A stretch of DNA of 40,506 nucleotides, taken from contig JABDKW010000038.1 of the NCBI GenBank assembly GCA_013002025.1, forward strand, positions 1 through 40,506, read 5' to 3'. The notes below the pieces were generated by a model that was not told where the DNA came from, did no database searches, and saw only the letters and a list, made by a program, of their open reading frames with translations. Of the stretch, positions 8,295-16,314 are shown in pieces; the stretch's first letter is position 1, and each line of letters opens with the position of its first letter. The stretch is from Gammaproteobacteria bacterium (GTDB lineage Bacteria > Pseudomonadota > Gammaproteobacteria > Arenicellales > Arenicellaceae). Made by a program: the position numbers and the translations under genes.

Positions 8295-8397
8295 GGGGCC
8301 GGGATATGCCTCCCCCAACACGCCCGTGAATACCTCCCTGTAGGCTCGGATGCCGCTTCCCTGCGGCATCCGGTAGCGAGAGGCATATCCCAGCCCC
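8295..8397. repeat. Nested hairpin repeat, copy B
   Basis: Arms at 8295-8312 (GGGGCCGGGATATGCCTC) and 8380-8397 are complementary over 18 bp with one mismatch and are unrelated to the arms of copy A. The core starts at 8318 with the same ACACGCCCGTGAATAC and ends CGGT at 8374, with 5-nt spacers on both sides. The inner stem is GATGCCGC/GCGGCATC, both strands changed relative to the other copies, so pairing is kept. Confidence 0.9.
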
Positions 8398-8424
8398 ATA
8401 CACCGCGCCCGGATTCGAGCCTAG

Positions 8425-9357
8425 CTAATTACCCTTGGGTGGTTCGATGCCAAAATGTTTCAGTGCCATGCCGACGAATTTATTAGATTGTTCGAACCCA
8501 GCGGTGAGAATCTGTTGTCCATCGGCGTCGGTGATCTGGTCCATATTGGCCCGTACGTTTTCCGGGTTCTGGTCTTCGGGCGGCAGGAACACACCATGGG
8601 TTTCGTAAATTTTTGTGCTGGCGTAGCCGCCTGCGCCGCAACATAGAATAGTGCGGTTGGGTGCGTCTGAATCACACAGCGTAAGCAGGCCAGCGGTGAC
8701 AGCCTCGACCGACATCAGGTCGAATACGCGTTTGTCTTCGATAATGTCTTCCAGCATGCGGGTGCCGGCGGTGGGTGACAGGGCATTGACGTGAATGCCA
8801 TATTTCTTGCCTTCGAGTACCAGCGTGTTCATCAGGCCGATTACGCCCATTTTGGCAGCGCCGTAATTGGTTTGGCCAAAGTTGCCGTACATGCCGCTGG
8901 AGGAAGTGGTCATGACGATGCGGCCGTAGTTCTGCTCGCGCATAATGTCCCACACCGCCTTGGTGCAGTTGACGGAACCCATCAAGTGCACGTCGACCAC
9001 CAGCTTAAAGTCGTCCATGCTGACTTTGGCGAACGATTTATCCCGTAGGATGCCCGCGTTGTTAATCAGCGCATCGACCCGCCCCCATTTGTCCATGGTT
9101 TGTTGCACCATGGCTTGCACTTCTTCCATGTTGGTCACATTGGCACCATTGGCCATGGCCTGGCCGCCATTGCTTTCAATCAGGGCAACCACTTCCTGCG
9201 CTGCCTCGCTGGAGGCGCCGGTGCCGTCGCGGGCGCCGCCTAAATCATTAACTACTACTTTGGCGCCGCGCTCGGCCAGCGCCAAGGCATGGCTGCGGCC
9301 CAGACCGTTACCGGCTCCGGTGACTATGACCACCTGGTCGTCGAATCGAATCGTCAT
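8425..9357 (-). CDS. SDR, (3R)-hydroxyacyl-CoA dehydrogenase/MFE-2-like
   Basis: A 310-residue SDR. The N-terminus (RFDDQVVIVTGAGNGLGRSHA, glycine loop at residues 14-20), NDLGGARDGTG and catalytic Ser153/Tyr165/Lys169 in TNYGAAKMG are typical of the dehydrogenase domain of peroxisomal multifunctional enzyme 2 (HSD17B4) and its bacterial relatives. These oxidise 3-hydroxyacyl-CoA with NAD+. A C-terminal extension of about 60 residues after the Rossmann core is also seen in that group. It is the last gene of a minus-strand operon (ligase, alcohol dehydrogenase, thioesterase, SDR) and has a good AGAGGAAG site before its ATG. It could serve the beta-oxidation steps missing from the plus-strand cluster. 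Substrate chain not determinable. Confidence 0.87.
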   Translation of the reverse strand: MTIRFDDQVVIVTGAGNGLGRSHALALAERGAKVVVNDLGGARDGTGASSEAAQEVVALIESNGGQAMANGANVTNMEEVQAMVQQTMDKWGRVDALINNAGILRDKSFAKVSMDDFKLVVDVHLMGSVNCTKAVWDIMREQNYGRIVMTTSSSGMYGNFGQTNYGAAKMGVIGLMNTLVLEGKKYGIHVNALSPTAGTRMLEDIIEDKRVFDLMSVEAVTAGLLTLCDSDAPNRTILCCGAGGYASTKIYETHGVFLPPEDQNPENVRANMDQITDADGQQILTAGFEQSNKFVGMALKHFGIEPPKGN

Positions 9358-9384
9358 TTATTGCTTCCTCTGAAGTTTTTTAAA

Positions 9385-9825
9385 TTAAGCTTGTTCAAAT
9401 AATGCATTTTGCAATGCGGTTCTAATCGGTTCGGGAATGGCAGTGGATTTACCACTGGCGCGCTCTACAAATACGTGGGTAAAGGTACCCCAGGCGGCGG
9501 CCTGCTGGGCGTCACCATCGAATATGGCTATCCCGTATTCAACGGATTTAGTACCCAGCTTATTGACCCGAAAACCGGCATTGATGGTGCAGGGGTGGGC
9601 TATGGGGGCCAGATATTCGCAGCGTGACGAGACTACGAATCCGACCACCTCGGCGTTTTGAATATCGAGCCCGCCGTGTTCGATAAGGTAGTTATTGGCG
9701 ACGGTGTCGAAATAGCTGTAGTAGGTCACATTATTAACGTGGCCATAGATGTCGTTGTCCATCCAGCGGCTTTGGATTTCACAAAAGAAGCCATAGGCTT
9801 CGCGGCTGGTGTTGGCGTCGCTCAT
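9385..9825 (-). CDS. Acyl-CoA thioesterase, 4HBT hot-dog family
   Basis: A 146-residue single hot-dog protein. The signature WMDNDIYGHVNNVTYYSYFDT (from residue 21) matches the 4-hydroxybenzoyl-CoA thioesterase/YbgC group, with Asp23 and Asp25 in the active-site region and GHVNN after it. It would hydrolyse an acyl-CoA to free acid and CoA in the cytoplasm. It lies 7 nt downstream of the iron alcohol dehydrogenase gene and 27 nt upstream of the SDR, within the same minus-strand operon. A role in releasing CoA from a stalled or final intermediate is plausible; specificity cannot be read. Confidence 0.87.
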   Translation of the reverse strand: MSDANTSREAYGFFCEIQSRWMDNDIYGHVNNVTYYSYFDTVANNYLIEHGGLDIQNAEVVGFVVSSRCEYLAPIAHPCTINAGFRVNKLGTKSVEYGIAIFDGDAQQAAAWGTFTHVFVERASGKSTAIPEPIRTALQNALFEQA

Positions 9826-9832
9826 GATGTTA

Positions 9833-10987
9833 CTAAAAGGCCTGCTGGTAGATTGCGCGCGCGTCGGCTAACGCCACCTCGCGCGGGTTATTGATTAACA
9901 GCCGTTGTTGCAACATGGCTTGCTCGGCTAGGTTATCCAAATCAGTATCGGCTATGCTCATTTCGCGCAGCGTGGTTTGCAGGCCCAGGTCGCGTGCCAG
10001 CGCCAAAAAGTAATCCGCCAATTGGTTGGCGGGGTGGTCGCCCTGCGCGACCCATCGATCGCCAAGGATAATTTGTGCGAGTTGCTGATACTGATCGGTG
10101 GCTGCGGTGGCATTGAAGCGCAATACATGGGGCAGTACCAGAGAATTACTCAGGCCATGGGCTATATGAAACGTGCCCCCCAGCGGGTAGGCGAGGGCAT
10201 GCACAGCGGCGACCGGGGCGTTGGCAAAGGCCTGACCGGCGTACATGGCGCCCAGTAACATGGCACTGCGCGCCGTAAGGTCATCGCCCTGCTTAACCGC
10301 GGTTTCAATATTGGGGGCCATCAATTGTAACGCGCGGATGGCCACCATATCAGACATCGGGTTTTTCAATCGCTTGCTGGTGAATGCCTCGATGGCGTGC
10401 ACCATGGCGTCGATGCCGGTGGCCGCTGTCACATGCGGTGGCAGGCCCAGAGTGAGTTCCGGATCCAGAATAATATGATCGGCAAGCATGACCTTACTGA
10501 CCACGCCTGCTTTGGTTGACTCGCCGGTGGTGACGATGGCGACCGCGGTTGCCTCCGAGCCGGTTCCGGCCGTGGTCGGTACCTGAATCAGCGGCGCGCG
10601 TGTGCCGCTGATCATGTCCACGCCGTAAATCTCCGGTAAGGCCTGGTCACCGGCCATTAACACCGCGATCAGTTTGGCAACGTCCATTGAGCTGCCGCCG
10701 CCAAACCCGATAACGCCATCGCACTGGTTTGTTTTGGCCAGGTCCAGGGCCGCAAATATGGTTTGTTCGGGCGGGTCTGCTACCACATCGCTGAATAAAA
10801 CAACCTCCGCGCCAGCTTCTTTCAAACCATGCTCGGCGGTCGCGAATAGTCCGTGTTCTAAAATGCCAGGGTCGGTCACCACCAATGGCTTTTGCATGCC
10901 GAGCGTGCCGGCAATATGGCCCAGCTCAGCGCTGCGACCATTGCCGAAGGTGGTATTGGCGACTGTATTAAATTCGAAAGCGTTCAT
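9833..10987 (-). CDS. Iron-containing (group III) alcohol dehydrogenase
   Basis: A 384-residue Fe-ADH family enzyme, NAD(P)-dependent alcohol/aldehyde interconversion in the cytoplasm. The nucleotide-binding GGGSSMDVAK (about residues 96-105), VPTTAGTGSEAT, the metal-ligand helix GIDAMVHAIEA and the second His cluster AVHALAYPLGG...HIAHG are all present, so it looks active. It sits 48 nt downstream of a FadD-like ligase and upstream of a thioesterase, so it may supply or remove an alcohol/aldehyde feeding the acyl-CoA pathway. Some relatives act on hydroxyacids rather than alcohols, so the substrate remains open. Confidence 0.9.
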   Translation of the reverse strand: MNAFEFNTVANTTFGNGRSAELGHIAGTLGMQKPLVVTDPGILEHGLFATAEHGLKEAGAEVVLFSDVVADPPEQTIFAALDLAKTNQCDGVIGFGGGSSMDVAKLIAVLMAGDQALPEIYGVDMISGTRAPLIQVPTTAGTGSEATAVAIVTTGESTKAGVVSKVMLADHIILDPELTLGLPPHVTAATGIDAMVHAIEAFTSKRLKNPMSDMVAIRALQLMAPNIETAVKQGDDLTARSAMLLGAMYAGQAFANAPVAAVHALAYPLGGTFHIAHGLSNSLVLPHVLRFNATAATDQYQQLAQIILGDRWVAQGDHPANQLADYFLALARDLGLQTTLREMSIADTDLDNLAEQAMLQQRLLINNPREVALADARAIYQQAF

Positions 10988-11035
10988 GCCGGGTCTGGTA
11001 ATTGATGATGCTGTGGCTATGCTGGGATCTATGGT

Positions 11036-12610
11036 TTAGTTTTGCTCGCGCAATTCTCGTCGCAATATTTTACCGGCTGGTGATTTAGGCAAGTCGTCGG
11101 CAAAGACGATCTGGCGCGGTACTTTATAGGCCGCCAGTTGCTCGCGGCAGTAACTGATTATATCGTCTGCCTGCAGTTCAGGCTCGGGGCTTACCACAAA
11201 TAATTTAACCGCTTCTCCGGTTGCCTGATCGGGCACACCAATGGCCGCGCACTCATAGATTGCCGGGTGTGAATACACCACTTCTTCAATTTCATTTGGA
11301 AATACATTAAAACCGGATACCAGAATCATGTCTTTAATCCGGTCGACTATGCGCAAGCGGCCATTGTCCTGCAACACGCCAATATCACCCGTGCGCATCC
11401 ATCCCTCAGCATCAATTGTTTCCGCAGTGGCTTCCTCGCGCTGCCAGTAGCCCTGCATTATGTTGGGGCCGCGCAGGCAAACTTCGCCCGCTTCTCCGGC
11501 CGGCAAACTATTACCCTCGCCATCGATGATTTTAATCTCCTGATAGTTTACCGCCGGGCCCACTGTGCCGAGTTCGAGGCTTTCTTTACGGTTACAGGTG
11601 GCAGAGGAGGAGGTTTCAGACATGCCATAGCCTTCGTAGATCGTGCTATTGGTACGAGCCTGCCATTGTTCAGCGATTTCTTTAACCAGGGCGGTGCCGC
11701 CAGCGATGGTGCCCAACATATTAGAGAAGTCGATGTTGTCAAAATCCGGGTGTGCCATCATGCCGGACAACAAGGTGTTGACCGCATTGATGTTGGAAAA
11801 GCGGTAATTTTGCATGGTCTTGATCATGCCATCAATATCGCTCGGGTTGGGTATCAAGACCGACAGGCCGCCATTTAAAAAGGTGCCGATCACATGTTGG
11901 GTAAAACCGAACACGTGGTATAGCGGTAGCGGTGCCAGCGCCACTTCCGGGAATCCTTCGGGTGCCAGTTTCACGCTTTGGCGGCCCATGCGCATTGCCG
12001 CAAACAGGTTGCCATGGCTTAGCATGGCGCCCTTCGATGGGCCGGTGGTGCCGCCGGTGTATTGCAGGACCGCCAGACTGTCCATGCTAAGCGGCGCTTG
12101 CTCGACCTGTTGTGCTGCGCCGCGCTTCAGCGCCTGATTAAACGAATCGAAGCCGCGTTCACCGGCCTCGCCACTGACGATCACATGCTTGATTTTAGTC
12201 TGCTCTAACACCGCATCGGTCACCGGCAATATGCGATCCAGCACCAACAACGCCACCGCGCCAGAATCGTTAAACTGATGAATTTGTTCGCGCGCGGTAT
12301 ACAACGGGTTGGTATTTACAACTACCAGCCCGGCTCTCCACGCGCCCCAAACGGCAATCGGATAATCAATTATATTAGGTAGTTGAATGGCCAGTCGCTC
12401 GCCTGTCTTTAACCCCAGATCGATTTGTAAATAAGCCGCAAAGGCTGCACTGCGTTGGTCTATATCAGCAAAGCTCGCTTCTACGCCATGGCAGGCAAAC
12501 GCGGCCTTAGCGGCGTTGGCTGTGCAGACCTCATTAAACAGATCAAGCAATGAGCCGTATCCCTCGGGGTTGAGTTCGGCCATTTGTTGCTGCAGTTGTG
12601 TGCGGGTCAT
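11036..12610 (-). CDS. Long-chain fatty acid-CoA ligase (FadD-like)
   Basis: A 524-residue AMP-forming acyl-CoA synthetase. The ATP loop YTGGTTGPSKG (residues 184-194), the adenylate motif YGMSETSS, the GWMRTGDIG hinge region and the C-terminal KSPAGKILRREL lysine motif are intact. NPLYTAREQIHQFNDSGA closely resembles FadD-type ligases. It activates a carboxylic acid to its CoA ester with ATP and would be the entry step for the neighbouring oxidation enzymes. It is first in the minus-strand operon, its start facing a 631-nt divergent region filled with hairpin repeats. It is slightly shorter than E. coli FadD (about 560). Chain preference cannot be told. Confidence 0.9.
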   Translation of the reverse strand: MTRTQLQQQMAELNPEGYGSLLDLFNEVCTANAAKAAFACHGVEASFADIDQRSAAFAAYLQIDLGLKTGERLAIQLPNIIDYPIAVWGAWRAGLVVVNTNPLYTAREQIHQFNDSGAVALLVLDRILPVTDAVLEQTKIKHVIVSGEAGERGFDSFNQALKRGAAQQVEQAPLSMDSLAVLQYTGGTTGPSKGAMLSHGNLFAAMRMGRQSVKLAPEGFPEVALAPLPLYHVFGFTQHVIGTFLNGGLSVLIPNPSDIDGMIKTMQNYRFSNINAVNTLLSGMMAHPDFDNIDFSNMLGTIAGGTALVKEIAEQWQARTNSTIYEGYGMSETSSSATCNRKESLELGTVGPAVNYQEIKIIDGEGNSLPAGEAGEVCLRGPNIMQGYWQREEATAETIDAEGWMRTGDIGVLQDNGRLRIVDRIKDMILVSGFNVFPNEIEEVVYSHPAIYECAAIGVPDQATGEAVKLFVVSPEPELQADDIISYCREQLAAYKVPRQIVFADDLPKSPAGKILRRELREQN

Positions 12611-12724
12611 TGGGGTAGGTGTTATGTGCGGTAGTTCGACGGGGGCTTATCGTCGCTTAGATTGGGGCTGGGGTAAAGGGGGGATTGGGCTGGCGCGTGC
12701 CTAGTTGACGGGTGTGCTGGGGCC

Positions 12725-12823
12725 GGCGCGTGAATCGGTTCCAAAACACGCCGGTGAATACGTCCCTGTAGGCTCGAATGCAGCATCCCTGCTGCATACG
12801 GTTTTGGAACAGTTTCCCGCGCC
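12725..12823. repeat. Nested hairpin repeat, copy C
   Basis: Arms 12725-12747 and 12801-12823 pair over 23 nt with three mismatches, the inner part being GTTCCAAAAC/GTTTTGGAAC. The core is the same as in copies A and B, with ACACGCC now reading CGCCGGTG and the inner stem GCAGCA/TGCTGC. Here the arms abut the core directly. This is the first of three tandem units. Confidence 0.9.
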
Positions 12824-12876
12824 TGCTTTTTTCGGAGCTCTGGGTTTTTTGGCAGGTAGTGGATTGTGCTGGGGCC

Positions 12877-12975
12877 GGTGCGTGAACCCGTTCCAAAACA
12901 CGCCCGTGAATACGTCCCTGTAGGCTCGGATGCAGCATCCCTGCTGCATACGGTTTTGGATCGGGTCCCCGCGCC
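12877..12975. repeat. Nested hairpin repeat, copy D
   Basis: Arms 12877-12899 and 12953-12975 pair over 23 nt with four non-Watson-Crick positions, one of them a possible G-T. Core and inner stem are identical in type to copy C (GCAGCATCCCTGCTGC). It is the second tandem unit, beginning 152 nt after copy C. Confidence 0.9.
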
Positions 12976-13035
12976 TGCTTTTCTGGAACGATTGGAAATT
13001 TTGATGCAAACGGTTGTGTTTGGTGCGTATAGGCC

Positions 13036-13134
13036 GGCACGTGAACTCGCTCCAAAACACGCCCGTGAATACATCCCTGTAGGCTCGGATGCAGCGTCCC
13101 TGCTGCATGCGGTTTTGGATCGGATTCCCGCGCC
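13036..13134. repeat. Nested hairpin repeat, copy E
   Basis: Arms 13036-13058 and 13112-13134 pair with about five mismatches, making this the most decayed of the three tandem units. The core reads ATACATCCCTGTAGGCTCG and the inner stem GCAGCG/TGCTGC has one G-T pair. It starts 159 nt after copy D and ends about 107 nt before the acyl-CoA dehydrogenase start. Confidence 0.88.
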
Positions 13135-13241
13135 TGCTTATTGGAGGGTCTTGGTGTTTCGAAAACTGTCGCTTGTGTGACTAATGCTTTGCGCTAGCTT
13201 GGGGTATTATTTGCTCCTTTCTTACAGAACCTTCCCGCCTT

Positions 13242-14414
13242 ATGAGTATTGATTTTGATAGTTTGCGCCTTGGCAATGATTATTTGACTGAGGAGCACAT
13301 TGAGTGGCGTTATCAGGTGCGGCGTTTTTTTGATAAAGAAATAATTCCCTATGCGGACGATTGGGATGAGGCGGGGGAGATTCCGGATGAGTTGTGGACC
13401 AAGGCGGCGGCGATGGGCATTCTCGGGCTGGGTTATTCGGAGGAGTATGGCGGCACCAATGAAGGGATAGATATCTGGCATAAGAATATTCTTAACGAAG
13501 AGATGGCGCGCATTGCGGTGGGCGGTGTGGGTGCTTCGTTGATGGTGCACAATATTGGTTTACCGCCGGTGGTGAATTTCGCGCAGGAGCATATCAAACA
13601 GCAGGTCGCGCCGGCGGTGATTGATGGCAGCAAAAATATCTCACTGGCGATTACCGAGCCGGGTGCGGGCTCGGATGTGGCTCAGCTCAGTACCATGGCT
13701 CGGCTCGACGGTGACCACTATGTGGTGAATGGCTCGAAGACTTATATTACCGGCGGTATGCGGGCCAATTGGTTTACCACCGCTGTGCGCACTGGCGGTG
13801 AGGGCGCGGGTGGTGTATCAACGTTGTTGATACCTGCGGATGCAGAAGGCGTGTCGAGAACTCAATTGGATAAGAAGCAGGGTTGGTGGTGTTCTGATAC
13901 GGCAACCATTTATTTCGATGATGTGCGGGTACCGGTGGATCATCTGCTGGGGCAGGAGAATCAGGGCTTCAAGGTCATCATGAACAACTTCAATTCTGAG
14001 CGCATGGCGATGAGCGCGGCGATGGATGGCGCGGCACGTGTGTGTCTGGAAGACGCGGTAGCCTGGGCGCAGCAACGCAAAACTTTTGGCAAGCGCTTGG
14101 CTGATCATCAGGTAATTCGCCACAAAATAGCGGAGATGATGCGCCACATATACGCCACCCATGGGTATCTGGTTACGGTGTCGCGACAGATTGAATTGGG
14201 CAACGAAGATGCCGCAGCGATTGCGTTACTGAAAGTGCAGTGCAGTCAGACAATGGAGTATTGTGCGCGTGAGGCGATGCAAATTATGGGCGGCATTTCC
14301 TATATGCGGGGCAACCGGGTCGAACGTATGTATCGCGAGGTGAGGGTTAACGCCATCGGTGGTGGCTCCGAAGAAATTATGCGTGATCTGGCGGCTCGGC
14401 AGGTTGGTCTCTAG
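13242..14414 (+). CDS. Acyl-CoA dehydrogenase
   Basis: A 390-residue acyl-CoA dehydrogenase of the isovaleryl/short-branched type. The substrate/FAD loop is ITEPGAGSDVAQ (about residues 137-148), with INGSK-like VVNGSKTYITGG after it. The NSERMAMS helix gives Glu253 at the position of the catalytic base in isovaleryl-CoA dehydrogenase, and MQIMGGISYMRGN and GGGSEEIMRDL close the flavin site. It looks catalytically complete, unlike the 5568-6710 protein. It is the first gene of a plus-strand set followed by a GST and another acyl-CoA dehydrogenase. Likely substrate is a short or branched acyl-CoA; nothing in the sequence fixes it. Confidence 0.92.
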   Translation: MSIDFDSLRLGNDYLTEEHIEWRYQVRRFFDKEIIPYADDWDEAGEIPDELWTKAAAMGILGLGYSEEYGGTNEGIDIWHKNILNEEMARIAVGGVGASLMVHNIGLPPVVNFAQEHIKQQVAPAVIDGSKNISLAITEPGAGSDVAQLSTMARLDGDHYVVNGSKTYITGGMRANWFTTAVRTGGEGAGGVSTLLIPADAEGVSRTQLDKKQGWWCSDTATIYFDDVRVPVDHLLGQENQGFKVIMNNFNSERMAMSAAMDGAARVCLEDAVAWAQQRKTFGKRLADHQVIRHKIAEMMRHIYATHGYLVTVSRQIELGNEDAAAIALLKVQCSQTMEYCAREAMQIMGGISYMRGNRVERMYREVRVNAIGGGSEEIMRDLAARQVGL

Positions 14415-14445
14415 TTACAATACGAATAACCCTGGTAAATAAATA

Positions 14446-15081
14446 ATGAAGCTATGGCATTGTCACGACGCGCGATCATTGCGGCCACTGTGGGCGCTGG
14501 AAGAGATGGGGCGGGAATACGAGTTGGAAATATTGCCGTTTCCACCACGCTTCTTTCAAAAGGAATACCTGTCGATTAACCCCTTGGGCACGGTGCCGTC
14601 TTTTGAGGATGGTGCGATTCAGATGACCGAGTCCACCGGTATTTGCCACTACCTCGCGGAACGATATGCGCCGGAACTTTCGGTGCCCAGTGACCACCCG
14701 GAATATGGCAGCTACCTGAACTGGATGTACCACAGCGATGCGACGTTAACCTTTCCGCAAACGCTCTACCTCCGCTATAAACTGTTAGAGCCTGAGGAGC
14801 GTCGCCAGCCACAGGTGGCGACTGATTACGCCAACTGGTATATCGCCAGATTGCGCTTGCTGGATGCGCATATTAAAGAGCGCGAATTCTTATGTGATGG
14901 ACGCTTTACTATGGCTGATATTGCCATCACCTATGCGCTCTATTTGGGCGAATTAAATGGCTTTGCCGATCGCTATACTGAGCAGGTTAGAGCCTACCTC
15001 GCCGCAATGAAACAGCGCCCGGCATTTATCACTGCCATCGCCAGAACTGAAGGTTCCGACGTACCTTCTCTACTTAAATAA
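14446..15081 (+). CDS. Glutathione S-transferase family protein
   Basis: A 211-residue cytosolic GST. Residues 1 to about 77 form the thioredoxin-like domain with NPLGTVPSFEDG and the glutathione gamma-Glu contact TESTGICHYLAERY; an all-alpha domain follows. It lies between two acyl-CoA dehydrogenase genes, 31 nt after the first and 12 nt before the second, so it is probably co-transcribed. GSTs next to acyl-CoA catabolism genes may scavenge reactive enoyl or aldehyde intermediates or act as isomerases. The reaction here is unknown. No strong ribosome-binding site precedes the ATG. Confidence 0.87.
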   Translation: MKLWHCHDARSLRPLWALEEMGREYELEILPFPPRFFQKEYLSINPLGTVPSFEDGAIQMTESTGICHYLAERYAPELSVPSDHPEYGSYLNWMYHSDATLTFPQTLYLRYKLLEPEERRQPQVATDYANWYIARLRLLDAHIKEREFLCDGRFTMADIAITYALYLGELNGFADRYTEQVRAYLAAMKQRPAFITAIARTEGSDVPSLLK

Positions 15082-15093
15082 TCCCGGAGCACC

Positions 15094-16248
15094 ATGTTAT
15101 TCACCGACGAACATCGCAGCATCGCTGACACGACACGCAAGATCATTGACAAAGAAATCAATCCGCATTGCGCGGAATGGGAAGAGGCCGGAATCTTCCC
15201 GGCTCGCGAGGTGTTTAAAAAGCTCGGTGATGCAGGCCTGTTGGGCATCACCAAGCCACAGGAGTACGGCGGTATGGCGCTGGATTACAGCTATCAGATT
15301 GCCTTTATTGAAGAACTCGGCGGCATCGATAGTGGTGGTGTGTCCATGGGCATCGGTGTGCAAACCGATATGGCGACCCCGGCGCTGGCCAAACACGGCA
15401 GCGACAGCCTGCGGGCGGAATTTCTAGCCCCGGCGATCAGCGGCGATTTGGTCTGCTCGATTGCCGTCAGTGAGCCGGGCGCCGGTTCCGATGTGGCCAG
15501 TATCAAAACCACGGCCCGCAAGGATGGTGACGACTATGTCATCAATGGCAGCAAAATGTGGATCACCAATTCCACCCAGGCCGACATTCTGTGCTTGTTG
15601 GCGAATACCGGCGATGGGCCGGCGCACAAGAATAAATCACTGATTATCGTGCCCACTGATACGCCCGGTGTGTCGTTTTCAGAACGACTCAATAAACTGG
15701 GTATGCGCTCGTCCGACACCGCGCAGGTGTTTCTCGATGACGTGCGTGTTCCTCAGGCCAATCGCATTGGTCTGGAAGGCTTCGGGTTTATGTACCAGAT
15801 GGAGCAGTTTCAGGAAGAGCGCTTGTACGCGGCGGCGGGTAATCTGAAGAGTCTGGAAAAATGCATCGCACACACCATTGCTTACACGCGTGATCGCAAA
15901 GTGTTTGATAAGCCGGTGTTGGATAATCAAGTGGTGCGGTTTCGCCTGGCCGAGTTGCAAACTGAAATCGAGGCCTTGCGGGCACTGACCTACAGCGCGA
16001 CCGAGGATTATCTCAGTGGTATTGATGTCACCACCAAAGCCTCGATGGCCAAACTGAAAGCCGGGCGTTTAAGTCGCGAAGTTGCAGACGCTTGCCTGCA
16101 ATACTTCGGTGGCATGGGGTATATGTGGGACAACCCGGTAGCGCGAGCCTACCGCGATGGGCGATTGGCCTCCATTGGCGGTGGCGCAGACGAAGTCATG
16201 CTGGAAATTATCTGCAAGAAAATGGGTACAGCACCACTTAACAATTAA
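15094..16248 (+). CDS. Acyl-CoA dehydrogenase, citronellyl-CoA dehydrogenase (AtuD)-like
   Basis: A 384-residue acyl-CoA dehydrogenase with all catalytic features: VSEPGAGSDVAS (about residues 125-136), VINGSKMWITN, the QEERLYAA helix with Glu242 in the isovaleryl-type base position, and YFGGMGYMWDNP. The N-terminus (LFTDEHRSIADTTRKIIDKEINP) and the GIGVQTDMATPALAKHGSD segment resemble what I remember of AtuD from Pseudomonas, which desaturates citronellyl-CoA before carboxylation by geranyl-CoA carboxylase. If right, it would complete the AtuC/E/F set at the start of the window. That assignment is from memory and needs alignment; the general family is certain. GGAG at 15086-15089 precedes the ATG. 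Confidence 0.92.
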   Translation: MLFTDEHRSIADTTRKIIDKEINPHCAEWEEAGIFPAREVFKKLGDAGLLGITKPQEYGGMALDYSYQIAFIEELGGIDSGGVSMGIGVQTDMATPALAKHGSDSLRAEFLAPAISGDLVCSIAVSEPGAGSDVASIKTTARKDGDDYVINGSKMWITNSTQADILCLLANTGDGPAHKNKSLIIVPTDTPGVSFSERLNKLGMRSSDTAQVFLDDVRVPQANRIGLEGFGFMYQMEQFQEERLYAAAGNLKSLEKCIAHTIAYTRDRKVFDKPVLDNQVVRFRLAELQTEIEALRALTYSATEDYLSGIDVTTKASMAKLKAGRLSREVADACLQYFGGMGYMWDNPVARAYRDGRLASIGGGADEVMLEIICKKMGTAPLNN

Positions 16249-16314
16249 ACATTCTCTCTGCCCCCAGTCGTTCTCTGGACAATTAATCGACCCTAATTAA
16301 GGAACACCATCTGC

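Larger units (their letters stand above)
8116..8424. other. Convergent intergenic region with two hairpin repeats
   Basis: This 309-nt gap lies between the 3' end of the histidine phosphatase gene and the 3' end of the minus-strand SDR. It contains no plausible gene; the ORFs that cross it are by-products of the repeats. Two nested palindromes (8150-8250 and 8295-8397) occupy most of it. Their position between convergent genes would suit a transcription end in both directions, although neither has a T-run. Confidence 0.8.
12611..13241. other. Divergent intergenic region with three tandem hairpin repeats
   Basis: A 631-nt gap between the start of the FadD-like ligase (minus) and the start of an acyl-CoA dehydrogenase (plus). 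Three related units, about 152 and 159 nt apart, share the lead-in GGGCCGG, the hairpin element and a trailing CCGCGCCTGCTT, with about 30 nt of unrelated sequence between units. Long ORFs in several frames are translations of the repeat and are not genes. The promoters for both flanking genes must lie outside or between the units; a TATTAT at 13205-13210 is a possible -10 for the plus gene, without a convincing -35. Confidence 0.8.

Noticed and set aside
8150-8397. Integron attC-like sites
   Set aside because: attC sites keep conserved outer core sites and vary in the middle; here the middle is conserved and the arms vary. No integrase or cassette structure is seen.
8150-8397. Ordinary rho-independent terminators
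   Set aside because: The stems are strong and lie between convergent genes, but no T-run follows either one and the cores are shared with copies in a divergent region. A terminator role is not excluded but does not explain the structure.
12713-13140. Possible CRISPR array
   Set aside because: Only three units about 155 nt apart, each an extended hairpin with diverging arms. Repeat and spacer lengths do not fit CRISPR and no cas gene is present.
12622-13180. Long overlapping ORFs in several frames on both strands, with repeated peptide units
   Set aside because: They are translations of the three tandem hairpin repeats. Several frames stay open at once, start contexts are poor and the peptides match no known family.
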